Positions 7,960-16,176 of a stretch of DNA of 61,915 bases are shown piece after piece. A program made the translations under genes and the position numbers. Each line of letters begins with the position of its first letter. Within the stretch, counting starts at the first letter, position 1. The notes beneath the pieces were generated by a model, which did not search any database, was not told the DNA's origin, and saw nothing but the letters and a program-made list of their open reading frames with translations. The stretch spans positions 1 to 61,915 of the forward strand of contig NZ_JAJSBI010000042.1 of NCBI RefSeq assembly GCF_021261325.1. The letters run 5' to 3'. The stretch is from Streptomyces guryensis. GTDB taxonomy: Bacteria > Actinomycetota > Actinomycetes > Streptomycetales > Streptomycetaceae.

Positions 7960-10023
7960 GTGAAAGATCTCCAGGTACGGCGGCTCGCATCGACCCTAAC
8001 TAGCAAGTTCAGTAAATTTCTGGACATGTCGGACCTGGATGGAAGGCCTGAGGAGATACGTCGGCAAGCCTTCCTTAGCCGCGGCCTCGCCGCACTAGCG
8101 GTCCATGAGCTCACCGGGCTGGATCTGGAGCACTCATCCCTCTGTGTCATTGATGGATTCGATGACGAAGGAATCGATGCTGTGGCCGTCGACACGGATG
8201 GTGAATTTCCGCGTCTTTGGCTTGTGCAAGCCAAATGGAGCAGCAAGGGAAATGCCACATTCGATAGCGATGCATTTCGCGCCCTCAAAGACGGCTTGGA
8301 CAAGCTGGTGAAAGGGCAGTATGAGCGCTTTAATGGAAAACTTCAGGCTATGGTGCCCGATATTAATCGAGCGCTCGATAATGCTCGGTCTCAGATCATA
8401 CTGGTACCTGCCCTTGCTGGAGAGCAGAAGATTTCCCCGAGGGTTCGGCTGGAATTCCTTGATCTGCAAAAAGAGCACGGCGAAGAAAATATGAAAATTC
8501 AGCCGCTTCTACTGTCTGACTTCGTCGCATCGATCCGCTCTGGGCTTGAGGATCCGCAGATTAATCTGAAGGTCCGCATGGCTGATCCACGTTATGAAGG
8601 TGAGCCATACCTGGCTTATTATGGAAATGTTTCGGCGGACCAGATTGCGCAATGGTATGCGGATGAGCGCCACCGCCTCTTCAAGCGCAATGTTCGCTAC
8701 CCTCTCGGGTTGACGAGGGTGAACTCGGATCTCGTAGAGACGCTTCTGCGTAATCCGGAAAATTTCTGGTACTTTCACAACGGAATTACTGTTCTCTGTG
8801 ACCGTCTGGATGCAGGTGTAAGGGGGCATCTCGAACTAATCGGAGCCAGTGTCGTGAATGGCGCGCAGACGGTGGCCTCAATCCATGAGGCTTATAGCCA
8901 GGATCCCGCCGCCGTGGCTAGAGCTCGGATTGGCGTGCGGATAATTTCGCTGGAGGACGCGCCCCGGAATTTCGGCCAACAGGTAACGATGTCGACCAAC
9001 ACGCAGAACGGCATGGCTCCTCAGGACTTCAGGGCTCAAGATAAAATTCAGGAGCGGCTCCGGCTCGATTTTGATGTCACCGTTGGTAAGAGATATGTGA
9101 CGAAGCGCGGAGAGGCGGCGCCGGCACGCGATGAAGGCTGCAGCATGCTGGAGGCAGCAGTTGCTATGGCCTGCTGCAATGATGATGCGGAAATGTCATT
9201 TCGTGTTGAGTCCGGAGAGCGGAGACTCTGGAACGATGACACGTACTTTCCGATATTTCGGAACGCGAGTGCGACCAAGGTGTGGCGTGCAGTTCAGGTA
9301 GTTCGTGAGATTAAGCGAGTTTTGGATGAAACTCAGAGTGATAGAGAGGGAAAGGGGGCCCAACTGGGCGAGCGAGGAGAATTCCTGATCTCTCATCTTG
9401 TTTTTCAGGTGAATGAAGGTTGGGCTACTCGCGTTGATGAAGATTGGGATGAGATTGTTGACAAAATTCCCGCATGTGTTGATAGCTCTCTTCGATGGGT
9501 AATGCGGCACATCGATTCTGGGGTTGCTGGAACCGTGCAGATAGGCGGGATTTTTAGGCTCGCCGAGCGGTACACGCAAATTGCGGCCCTTGCTTTGCAG
9601 GGGCTTAAGTCTGGCCGCATGGCTCCAGATCTAGCCGACGAATATCGTGCAGCAGAGCGTGAGAAGCGTGCCAGGCAGGCTAATGCGGTCCATGTCATCG
9701 TGGACGCGGGGATCCTGGAGGAGGGAACACTGCTCGAATTCCGTCCGGTGACTGGGCCGGAGCGGAAAGCGCTGGCGGCGTGGGTTGCTGCGGATTCGCG
9801 CAGGTCTCGCGCCACATGGGTGGAGAGTAAGAACTCTCCACTGCTCTGGCAATGGGATGGGAAGAGGTACTCGCCGAGCAAGCTTGTTCAAGTTATGTTC
9901 GAAAATGCCCAGAAAAGTGGCCCTAAAGCCGTCCAGGGTACGCGCCGCTGGTTCGTTCCGGAACAGGGATCCCTGGTTGATATCGCAGATAGGATTCGAG
10001 GTGAACTGGGCGATCAAGAATAG
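7960..10023 (+). CDS. AIPR-family abortive infection phage-resistance protein
   Basis: A 687-residue protein with the AIPR domain at roughly residues 215-510, recognised by FWYFHNGITVLCD (269-281) and VVNGAQT (298-304). The N-terminal region contains GID (71-73) followed by LVQAKW (88-93), which resembles the D...(E/Q)xK core of Mrr/PD-(D/E)xK nucleases, so a nuclease is likely. GTG 7960 is preceded by AGAAGGG; a three-codon ATG reading frame overlaps it. The gene is opposite to all other island genes and visibly richer in A+T, which suggests separate acquisition. AIPR proteins are associated with abortive infection; the mechanism is inference. Confidence 0.82.
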   Translation: MKDLQVRRLASTLTSKFSKFLDMSDLDGRPEEIRRQAFLSRGLAALAVHELTGLDLEHSSLCVIDGFDDEGIDAVAVDTDGEFPRLWLVQAKWSSKGNATFDSDAFRALKDGLDKLVKGQYERFNGKLQAMVPDINRALDNARSQIILVPALAGEQKISPRVRLEFLDLQKEHGEENMKIQPLLLSDFVASIRSGLEDPQINLKVRMADPRYEGEPYLAYYGNVSADQIAQWYADERHRLFKRNVRYPLGLTRVNSDLVETLLRNPENFWYFHNGITVLCDRLDAGVRGHLELIGASVVNGAQTVASIHEAYSQDPAAVARARIGVRIISLEDAPRNFGQQVTMSTNTQNGMAPQDFRAQDKIQERLRLDFDVTVGKRYVTKRGEAAPARDEGCSMLEAAVAMACCNDDAEMSFRVESGERRLWNDDTYFPIFRNASATKVWRAVQVVREIKRVLDETQSDREGKGAQLGERGEFLISHLVFQVNEGWATRVDEDWDEIVDKIPACVDSSLRWVMRHIDSGVAGTVQIGGIFRLAERYTQIAALALQGLKSGRMAPDLADEYRAAEREKRARQANAVHVIVDAGILEEGTLLEFRPVTGPERKALAAWVAADSRRSRATWVESKNSPLLWQWDGKRYSPSKLVQVMFENAQKSGPKAVQGTRRWFVPEQGSLVDIADRIRGELGDQE

Positions 10024-10024
10024 T

Positions 10025-10076
10025 CACTGAGACCTGTTAGTTAGATGAGGGGCGATCGCCAGAAAACGTCTCAGTG
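10025..10076. terminator. Inverted repeat between the AIPR gene and hsdS
   Basis: Nine-base arms CACTGAGAC (10025-10033) and GTCTCAGTG (10068-10076) enclose a smaller palindrome GGCGATCGCC (10051-10060). It sits between two convergent genes and may end transcription from both sides; there is no long T-tract. Confidence 0.45.
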
Positions 10077-10099
10077 GGGCGACATTTGCTGGTGCAGCA

Positions 10100-11314
10100 T
10101 CACGTCTGGACTTTATCAACTAGCAGGTTGTCTGCCAGTCCCAGGGCGAGCTGCCGGAGCTTCGCTAGCTCGGCCTGTTCGTGACGGATCTGTTCGTCGC
10201 AGGCCGCGAGCGCTTGCACGATCCGGGCCTGTTCACCCAATGAGACGGGTAGGTCGATCTCCAGCTCGCGCAGGCGGGTTGGATTAACGTTGACCTGCTG
10301 GACAGCGACGGTTGAAATGGCCTTTACGCGCTGGCGGATGAGCGGATGCTGAAGCCACTCGACTAGATACTCGGGCAGGAGTCGGTTCTTGTCCGGGTTC
10401 AGGCGAACCAGGTAGGAGGCGAATGTTGCCTTCGGTAGCTCTCCGCCCCAGAGAGCGGCTTTACCGACATGCTCGATACTGTTCGTTCGATTGAATAGGA
10501 CGTCACGGTGGCGAAGTTGTAGTCGTTCGGGGACGGTGACAGGGGAGTAGCGGAGGTCGGCGATGTCAGGCTGGCCTTCGTTGATGTTATTCATGCGCAA
10601 GACGGGCATGCCGCCGGGGTCGTTAACCAGTGCTTCCGAGATGCCGTATTCAGCGAATGGAACAATTTCCTTGAGTGGAATGCGGGCCCATCCTGTGGGA
10701 CTCGATGTCTGGGTGATCGGCTTCATAGCTGCGAGCAAGATGCCCAGGCGAATGTGTCGATTCTTTGCGATGGATTCCTCGACAGAGCGTTCCAGGTCTG
10801 ACTCGGCAGTTAGGATGTTGACGATCCGCTGCTGGTCTGTGAGTGGTAGCACTGGGAATTGAAGTGCGGCAAACCGGCTCCCACCCAAGTGAGAGATGCT
10901 TGTTTTCTCTGCAATATTTGCGAAGACACCCTGGCGGCGCCAGTTCACGAAGACCGCCTGAGCATACTGGGGTAGGATTTCCGGCCCAGGGCGAAAACGA
11001 ATCAGTGTGTTCTGGAAGTAGTATGTGTCAGGGGCGCCTTCGTAGATGGCGCTTCGGCCGACCATCCCCAGGTTTTCCTGCCCCTCATTCAGCAGGATGT
11101 CCCCGGGGCGCAATGCGTAAGTGACCTGTTCCGAGGCAGAGAATCCCATGTACTTCACATCGGCATACGTGATTCGTCCTTCGTAGACATTCGCGACGCG
11201 GAGGTAGGGCAGTTGAGTCCCTGAGTTGCGGCTGGCCGGCGAGAGCTGCTTCCCCATGCGGACCTCGCCCAGCTCTCCCACCGGCACCCAGCGGATTTCG
11301 GCCTCACGCCCCAT
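10100..11314 (-). CDS. hsdS: Type I restriction-modification specificity subunit
   Basis: A 404-residue DNA-recognition subunit with the two-fold HsdS layout: a first target-recognition domain at about 5-150 (starting WVPVGELGEVRMGKQ), a central conserved helix at about 155-200 (LTDQQRIVNILTAESDLERS), a second recognition domain at about 215-350 (starting ARIPLKEIVPFAEYGIS) and a closing helix (LGEQARIVQALAACDEQI). Its start overlaps the end of hsdM by 11 nt. The first domain is Tyr-rich and the gene is less GC-rich than hsdM, as is usual for exchangeable specificity genes. The target sequence cannot be read from the DNA. Confidence 0.92.
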   Translation of the reverse strand: MGREAEIRWVPVGELGEVRMGKQLSPASRNSGTQLPYLRVANVYEGRITYADVKYMGFSASEQVTYALRPGDILLNEGQENLGMVGRSAIYEGAPDTYYFQNTLIRFRPGPEILPQYAQAVFVNWRRQGVFANIAEKTSISHLGGSRFAALQFPVLPLTDQQRIVNILTAESDLERSVEESIAKNRHIRLGILLAAMKPITQTSSPTGWARIPLKEIVPFAEYGISEALVNDPGGMPVLRMNNINEGQPDIADLRYSPVTVPERLQLRHRDVLFNRTNSIEHVGKAALWGGELPKATFASYLVRLNPDKNRLLPEYLVEWLQHPLIRQRVKAISTVAVQQVNVNPTRLRELEIDLPVSLGEQARIVQALAACDEQIRHEQAELAKLRQLALGLADNLLVDKVQT

Positions 11315-14000
11315 AGCCGAGCTCCTTCAGGAAACCTTCAAGCTTCGCTGCCGTCGCAGTTCGCCGCGCCTCAACGTCATGCAAAGACACTGCGTACTTG
11401 CCCTCCCAAGTTCCATACGCCGAAACCAGCTCCCGCCGCCTCCGGACTACGTGCGCCTCCAGCTTGGCCGCAAGGTCGTCCCGCAGAATGCCCAGTACGG
11501 TGTCTCGCTCCTTGTGCGCCTTCTTGAGGGCATCACATGCTTGGTATAGACCGGATTCGGCCGGTCGCTCAGACGATGCGTCCACTCCGACGTCGAGCAG
11601 AGTCTGCTGCCCCTCACCCTGCGCGGCCGAAGTCCGCCCTGACGTCTTTGGCTTCGACTGCTTCACCTTCCGCGCAGAATCCAGTGGCCAGAAGTCGTCC
11701 TCCAGTTTCTTCACCGCGGCATTCGCCTTCGCGCGGTCACGCTTCAGCTTGGCCAATTCCTCGGCGGTGAGAGGTTGCTGGGCTGTGGATTCGGCGTCGG
11801 GCTCGTCGGAGTCGTCGGCAAGGCCCGCCGCCGAAGCAGCCGTGTCCGCCTCCTGCGCCGCCTTCCACTTCCCGTCCAGCTCCGCCTTCAGCGCGTCCGC
11901 CTCAGCCAGCCTCCGCAGGAAACCGGGAGCGATGGCGGCGACCACCTTGTGGTCGTAAGCTTGCCGCCGCTCCGCCCCTGACCGCTTCCGCGTACCGCCC
12001 GTGCGCGGATCCCGGTCCGGTTCGAGCATCGTCTCGACCGTCTCCACCCAGCCGTCTACGACGCCAACAAAGCCGTTCCCAGCGAGGGCCATCAACTCGT
12101 ACTTGGCCTCGTGCCACCAGCCGGCGACCGCGCCGGCCAGCGCGTACCGGTCCAGGAGACCCACCTTGCCGAGCCGAGTGGTGAACGTGTCGATCAAGCT
12201 GGCGCGCAGACGAGCGAGTTGGCGCCTGCGCTCGCTCTCGGTGCGATCATCCTCGCCGTCCTCAGGCGGTGCCAAATCCGCGATCGCCTCGGACTCGGCA
12301 CCCCACCACTCATCGAACGCCGCTCGCAGCTCCGCTTCCCGGGGTGCCGCCAACTCGACGAGCCTGTTTGCGTCGGGGCGACCCGCCTCCACAGGCAGGA
12401 AGGCGACGTAAGCCTCATCCCCGTCTCGCCTTGCGAACAGGTCGTCGATCCCGATTCCGTACGCGTCGAGCAGGTCCCGCCGCGCTTCGACCTCCGCGAC
12501 CGGCACTCCGCCCCGCAGATGTGCCCGCACGTCCTGCGGCTCCGGCGGCGGTGTGTTGTCCACGTACCGGCGGATGTTGAGGTTGTAGTCCTTGTTGCGG
12601 ATCTCATCGCGGTCGACCAGCCGAGCGAAGTCGGCCCCCACATCGTCAACCTTCGTTGCGTGCTCTGTCGCATGGAACGTCGAGACGATCTTCTCCACAT
12701 GCTCAGGTAGCAGCACATTCTGCGCGCGCTCGGCGTGGAACTCACGGTCCGCGTTGATGAAGAGCACCTTGCCACGTCGGTCGCCGAGCTTCTCGCCTCC
12801 GGAGCGCAGCACCAGTACGCAGGCCGGGATGCCCGTCCCGTAGAAGAGGTTCGGGGCGAGGCCGATGACCGCCTCGATCAGGTCGTCCTCGACCAGCTTC
12901 GCGCGGATCTCCTTCTCCGTGCTTCCGCGGAACAGGACACCGTGCGGCATGACCGTGAAGACCGATCCGCCCGCGTCCTTCACCATCGCCAGCATGTGCT
13001 GGAGGAACATCAGGTCCGCCTTGCCGCGCTCGGACGTCTGCCCGTACGGCATACGGTCCTCGACGTCGTTGATGGCCGACTTGTTGTAGTCCATGGAGAA
13101 GGGTGGATTGCTCAGGACCAGGTCGAAGTTGCGCTCGACGTGCAGCGGATTGCTGAGGGTGTCGCCGGTGTGCAGTTCGAAGTTGTGGGCACCGTGGAAG
13201 AGCATGTTCATGGTGGCCATGACCCAGGAGCCGCTGTTGGCGTCCTGCCCTGCCAGGAACAGGTTCTCCGAGTTTCCGCCGTGCTCGTCGATGTACTCCT
13301 TGGCATGGATGAGCATGCCGCCGGAACCGACGCACGGGTCGTAGACGCGCAGGGGAGCGCTTGGCCGGGCAAGCTCCACCATCATGCGCACCACCGCACG
13401 TGGGGTGTAGAACTCGCCGCCCTTGCTGCCGGCCGAGTCGGCGAACTCCTTGATCAGGTATTCGTACGCCGCGCCGATCATGTCCGGGAACTCGAAGTCC
13501 TCGCCGCGCAGCCGCAGGGTGCCGAAATGCTGGATCAAAGCCTCTAGCCGCTGGTCGGCAAGTCGTGCGGCGGCCGAACCGCTTCCAGATCCGCCGCCGA
13601 TCCGGTTGAAGTTGATGTGGCTGAAAAGGTTCTCGAGATCCTCGTTGCCCTCCTGAGCCTCAAGCGCATCGAGCGCAGGCAGCAGGAATCGCGTGGCGAC
13701 ATCGTCGGTGGCACCCATCAGCACGTCCCAGCGCGCTTTCTTCGGGACATAGAGGACGCGTCGTACGACGTACTTGTCGACGTTCTCGGCTTCCGCCTCG
13801 GCCTCGGCCTGGGACCTTCCCTTGGCCACTTCCTCCGTGATGATCAGGTCGCGCGTGGCCTCGAACTCGTCGTTGACCCGCTTCAGGAAGAGCAGGACGA
13901 AGATGTAGTCCTTGTATTCGGCGGCGTCCATCGTGCCGCGCAGAATGTCCGCCGCCGCGAAGAGGTGGCGTTCGAGCTGCGCGAGCGTGAGCTTGGCCAC
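11304..14000 (-). CDS. hsdM: Type I restriction-modification methylase subunit
   Basis: The adenine-N6 methyltransferase of the HsdRMS complex. The HsdM N-terminal helical domain spans about 1-150, the SAM-binding motif I is DPCVGSGG (221-228) and the catalytic motif IV is NPPF (298-301). At 898 residues it is several hundred longer than classic HsdM. The extra C-terminal part, from about 520, is charged and helical with a coiled-coil look and is followed directly by the overlapping hsdS. ATG 14000 has AGGGAG upstream. It is probably transcribed with hsdS, and perhaps from rloAB 133 nt upstream. Confidence 0.93.
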   Translation of the reverse strand: MAKLTLAQLERHLFAAADILRGTMDAAEYKDYIFVLLFLKRVNDEFEATRDLIITEEVAKGRSQAEAEAEAENVDKYVVRRVLYVPKKARWDVLMGATDDVATRFLLPALDALEAQEGNEDLENLFSHINFNRIGGGSGSGSAAARLADQRLEALIQHFGTLRLRGEDFEFPDMIGAAYEYLIKEFADSAGSKGGEFYTPRAVVRMMVELARPSAPLRVYDPCVGSGGMLIHAKEYIDEHGGNSENLFLAGQDANSGSWVMATMNMLFHGAHNFELHTGDTLSNPLHVERNFDLVLSNPPFSMDYNKSAINDVEDRMPYGQTSERGKADLMFLQHMLAMVKDAGGSVFTVMPHGVLFRGSTEKEIRAKLVEDDLIEAVIGLAPNLFYGTGIPACVLVLRSGGEKLGDRRGKVLFINADREFHAERAQNVLLPEHVEKIVSTFHATEHATKVDDVGADFARLVDRDEIRNKDYNLNIRRYVDNTPPPEPQDVRAHLRGGVPVAEVEARRDLLDAYGIGIDDLFARRDGDEAYVAFLPVEAGRPDANRLVELAAPREAELRAAFDEWWGAESEAIADLAPPEDGEDDRTESERRRQLARLRASLIDTFTTRLGKVGLLDRYALAGAVAGWWHEAKYELMALAGNGFVGVVDGWVETVETMLEPDRDPRTGGTRKRSGAERRQAYDHKVVAAIAPGFLRRLAEADALKAELDGKWKAAQEADTAASAAGLADDSDEPDAESTAQQPLTAEELAKLKRDRAKANAAVKKLEDDFWPLDSARKVKQSKPKTSGRTSAAQGEGQQTLLDVGVDASSERPAESGLYQACDALKKAHKERDTVLGILRDDLAAKLEAHVVRRRRELVSAYGTWEGKYAVSLHDVEARRTATAAKLEGFLKELGYGA

Positions 14001-14133
14001 GGAAACGGCTCCCTGTGCTCTTGTGCGGGTCTGGGTACGGCCTGAAGCGTACGGCGCACAAGGAGATTCGTGAAAACCCGCAGTGGGGCACGCTGTGTAC
14101 TGCTACGCGCACAGGGTGAAGCTGCCGAGCGAG

Positions 14134-14862
14134 CTAGTAGTCGGTGACTTGCAGACCCTCCTCCACAAAGCGCCAAACATCCGTGTACGGGTCGCGACAG
14201 CTGTGGAGTACGTGCTCGGGGTGCTGGAAGTTGATCCGCTGGGCGCGCGCCTTGGCCTTGGAGAATCCGTCCACGTCACTCTTGAGGATTTGTGAAGGCA
14301 GCACGACCTTCGCCTCCTCCTTGGACATGCGCGGTATGACGAAGGGCAGCCGCCTGGTCGCGTCGTCGCATACCCCGCCGAACGTACTCGTGTAGTCCTT
14401 GCAGTGCAGCAGCCGCCACAGCTCGAAGCAGGGGTGGGAGAAGGCGACCTCCAGTCCGTCCGTTTCCCTGGCCGTGTCGATCACCTTGTCGACACCCTGG
14501 TGCTGGTCGCGGTCGATAAGGCACCAGACCGTGGTCCAGCGCGTGCCCCTCGGAGGGGCGGGCCACTTCTCCCGCTTGGCTTTCCTGTTCTCCTCGCGGA
14601 GCTTGCCGAGGGCCCGGTCGAGTAGGTCCAGAGGCTTGCGACCGTAGGTCGGATTCCGAGGGCCCTTCGTACCGCCGTGGGTGCGCTCGTCGTTGGCGAT
14701 GTGCACGGAGAGTCGGATCCGCGGGTCGCGCAGCCCCTTGACGATGTCAATGTACTGGGGCTCGGTGAGTGTGCCCTCGGTGAAGACCCACACGGTGGGC
14801 TGACGTTTGGAAGCGCGCTGAGTCCGCTCCGTCGAGTCCTTGCCTCGTGTCCGACTCGTCAT
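14134..14862 (-). CDS. rloB: RloB-like Toprim-fold protein
   Basis: A 242-residue protein of the RloB family. It shows Toprim-type residues: E29 in VWVFTEG and D117/D119 in VWCLIDRDQH, plus the family hallmark HPCFELW. Its ATG shares a base with the stop of rloA (TGATG), so the two are translationally coupled. RloA/RloB were first noted as R-linked ORFs in Campylobacter type I loci, and the ATPase-plus-Toprim pairing resembles PARIS (AriA/AriB). Nuclease activity is inferred. The ORF is open further upstream, but that part overlaps rloA in another frame and is not coding. Confidence 0.82.
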   Translation of the reverse strand: MTSRTRGKDSTERTQRASKRQPTVWVFTEGTLTEPQYIDIVKGLRDPRIRLSVHIANDERTHGGTKGPRNPTYGRKPLDLLDRALGKLREENRKAKREKWPAPPRGTRWTTVWCLIDRDQHQGVDKVIDTARETDGLEVAFSHPCFELWRLLHCKDYTSTFGGVCDDATRRLPFVIPRMSKEEAKVVLPSQILKSDVDGFSKAKARAQRINFQHPEHVLHSCRDPYTDVWRFVEEGLQVTDY

Positions 14863-16109
14863 CAGGCCCGCCCAGCCTCCATCTCTGTGAAACGTGCCGC
14901 CAGCAGGCGGCGTGCGATCTGCCCCTCGGTGATATCCGGTACGGCCCCGAACACCCCGGCCAGATAGGAATTCGTCAGGTCCTCCAGCTCGCCGGGCTCG
15001 GCCGCCGTCAGCGGATAGAGCTCGGTGGCGCCGGTCTCGTCCTTCTCTGTCAGCCAGACCTGGCCCGGGTCCATCAGCCTGCCGTCGCTGGGTGTGCGCA
15101 GCAGTGAGGGGTCGTGGGAGGTGAACACCAGTTGTGCACCACGGGTGTTGACGAGAGGGTCGTGGAAGAGGCGTACGACTTCTGCTGCGAAGCGGGGATG
15201 CAGGCTTGAGTCCAGCTCGTCGACGAGGAGTACAGCGCCCTCGTCCAGGGCGAGCAGCAGCGGGCCGAGCAGGGCGAACCACGAGCGGGTGCCGAGGGAT
15301 TCCTGGTCCCATTCGAGCAGGGTGCCGGAGACGTGGGTCAGGCGGACGCTGGGGGGCTGGCCGGGCTGCTGGTCGATCTCGGCGCCGGTGATTCCGAGAT
15401 CCGCGACTCGGAGCAGTTCTTCGATGCGCTGTCGCGACTCCTCTTCCTGGAGCCGTTGAATGGTGAACGCCTCGCGTTCGTGCCGGTCGTCCTCCGGGTC
15501 GATCCACCAGAGGTTCCGGTCGAACCAGTGGAAGATCGGGGTCAACTGTGGATGGTTGTCGGTGCCCGCGTGTGAGAGGAAGAGCGCGTTCGCGCGGGTC
15601 GTGCGGGCCAGGCGTGCCCGGTCCTGGATCCGACCGCCGGGGAATTCGTACTCCTCGTCGCGGGAGGCGTCCCGGTCGAGCCAGACCTGGCGTCGTCCCC
15701 GCGGATAGGCGTGCAGCCATTCGGCTTCCACCCGGCTCGCGCTGAGTTCGTAGCCGTAGGTCCAGCGGATGCCGTCCTCGGCGACGAAGTCGACCTCATA
15801 GAAGGACGTGTCCTGCGCGGACTTGTCGTCCAGGGCGAACGGCTGGCGGCGAAGGCCGCCGTAGGTGGTCCACCTCGCGTACGAGTTGATCACCGCGTTG
15901 CGCATGTGGGCCAGCGCAGCCAGGACGTTGGACTTCCCCGAGGCGTTGGCGCCGAAGATGCCGAGCAGGGGGTAGACCTCGACGTTCTTGCCTCCTGCAA
16001 GCTCCACGGTTCGGGCAGGGCCGGGATCGTGCCCAGCGGGGACGGTGAAGGACAGCTCCTGCTCGTCGCGCAGTGATCGTACGTTCGCCACTCGGAATCT
16101 CAGCAGCAC
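14862..16109 (-). CDS. rloA: RloA-like AAA/ABC-type ATPase
   Basis: A 415-residue SMC/OLD-like ATPase. Walker A is GANASGKS at 53-60, a signature-like SLGTRSW precedes Walker B in AVLLVDELDSSLHP, and the H-loop is LVFTSHDPSLL. GTG 16109 is selected because AGGAGG lies 5 nt upstream and the family begins with a short LLRFRVANVRS strand; the upstream extension of the ORF to 16355 runs into the MFS repeat. It forms a two-gene unit with rloB. By analogy with PARIS and OLD-family systems it probably senses infection and controls its Toprim partner. Confidence 0.84.
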   Translation of the reverse strand: MLLRFRVANVRSLRDEQELSFTVPAGHDPGPARTVELAGGKNVEVYPLLGIFGANASGKSNVLAALAHMRNAVINSYARWTTYGGLRRQPFALDDKSAQDTSFYEVDFVAEDGIRWTYGYELSASRVEAEWLHAYPRGRRQVWLDRDASRDEEYEFPGGRIQDRARLARTTRANALFLSHAGTDNHPQLTPIFHWFDRNLWWIDPEDDRHEREAFTIQRLQEEESRQRIEELLRVADLGITGAEIDQQPGQPPSVRLTHVSGTLLEWDQESLGTRSWFALLGPLLLALDEGAVLLVDELDSSLHPRFAAEVVRLFHDPLVNTRGAQLVFTSHDPSLLRTPSDGRLMDPGQVWLTEKDETGATELYPLTAAEPGELEDLTNSYLAGVFGAVPDITEGQIARRLLAARFTEMEAGRA

Positions 16110-16176
16110 GCCAGCCTCCTCTCGTCGCGCACAGAGTAATGCCGTGATCACATGTGCGCCTACCGGACTGGGGAGG

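Noticed and set aside
14863..15720. Upstream extension of rloB by 286 codons
   Set aside because: It overlaps rloA, which has clear ATPase motifs in another frame; the TGATG overlap defines the rloB start.
2844..16176. Island as a classic integrase-mediated element
   Set aside because: No recombinase gene is present, and the flanking repeats are 631 bp of coding sequence rather than a short att core.
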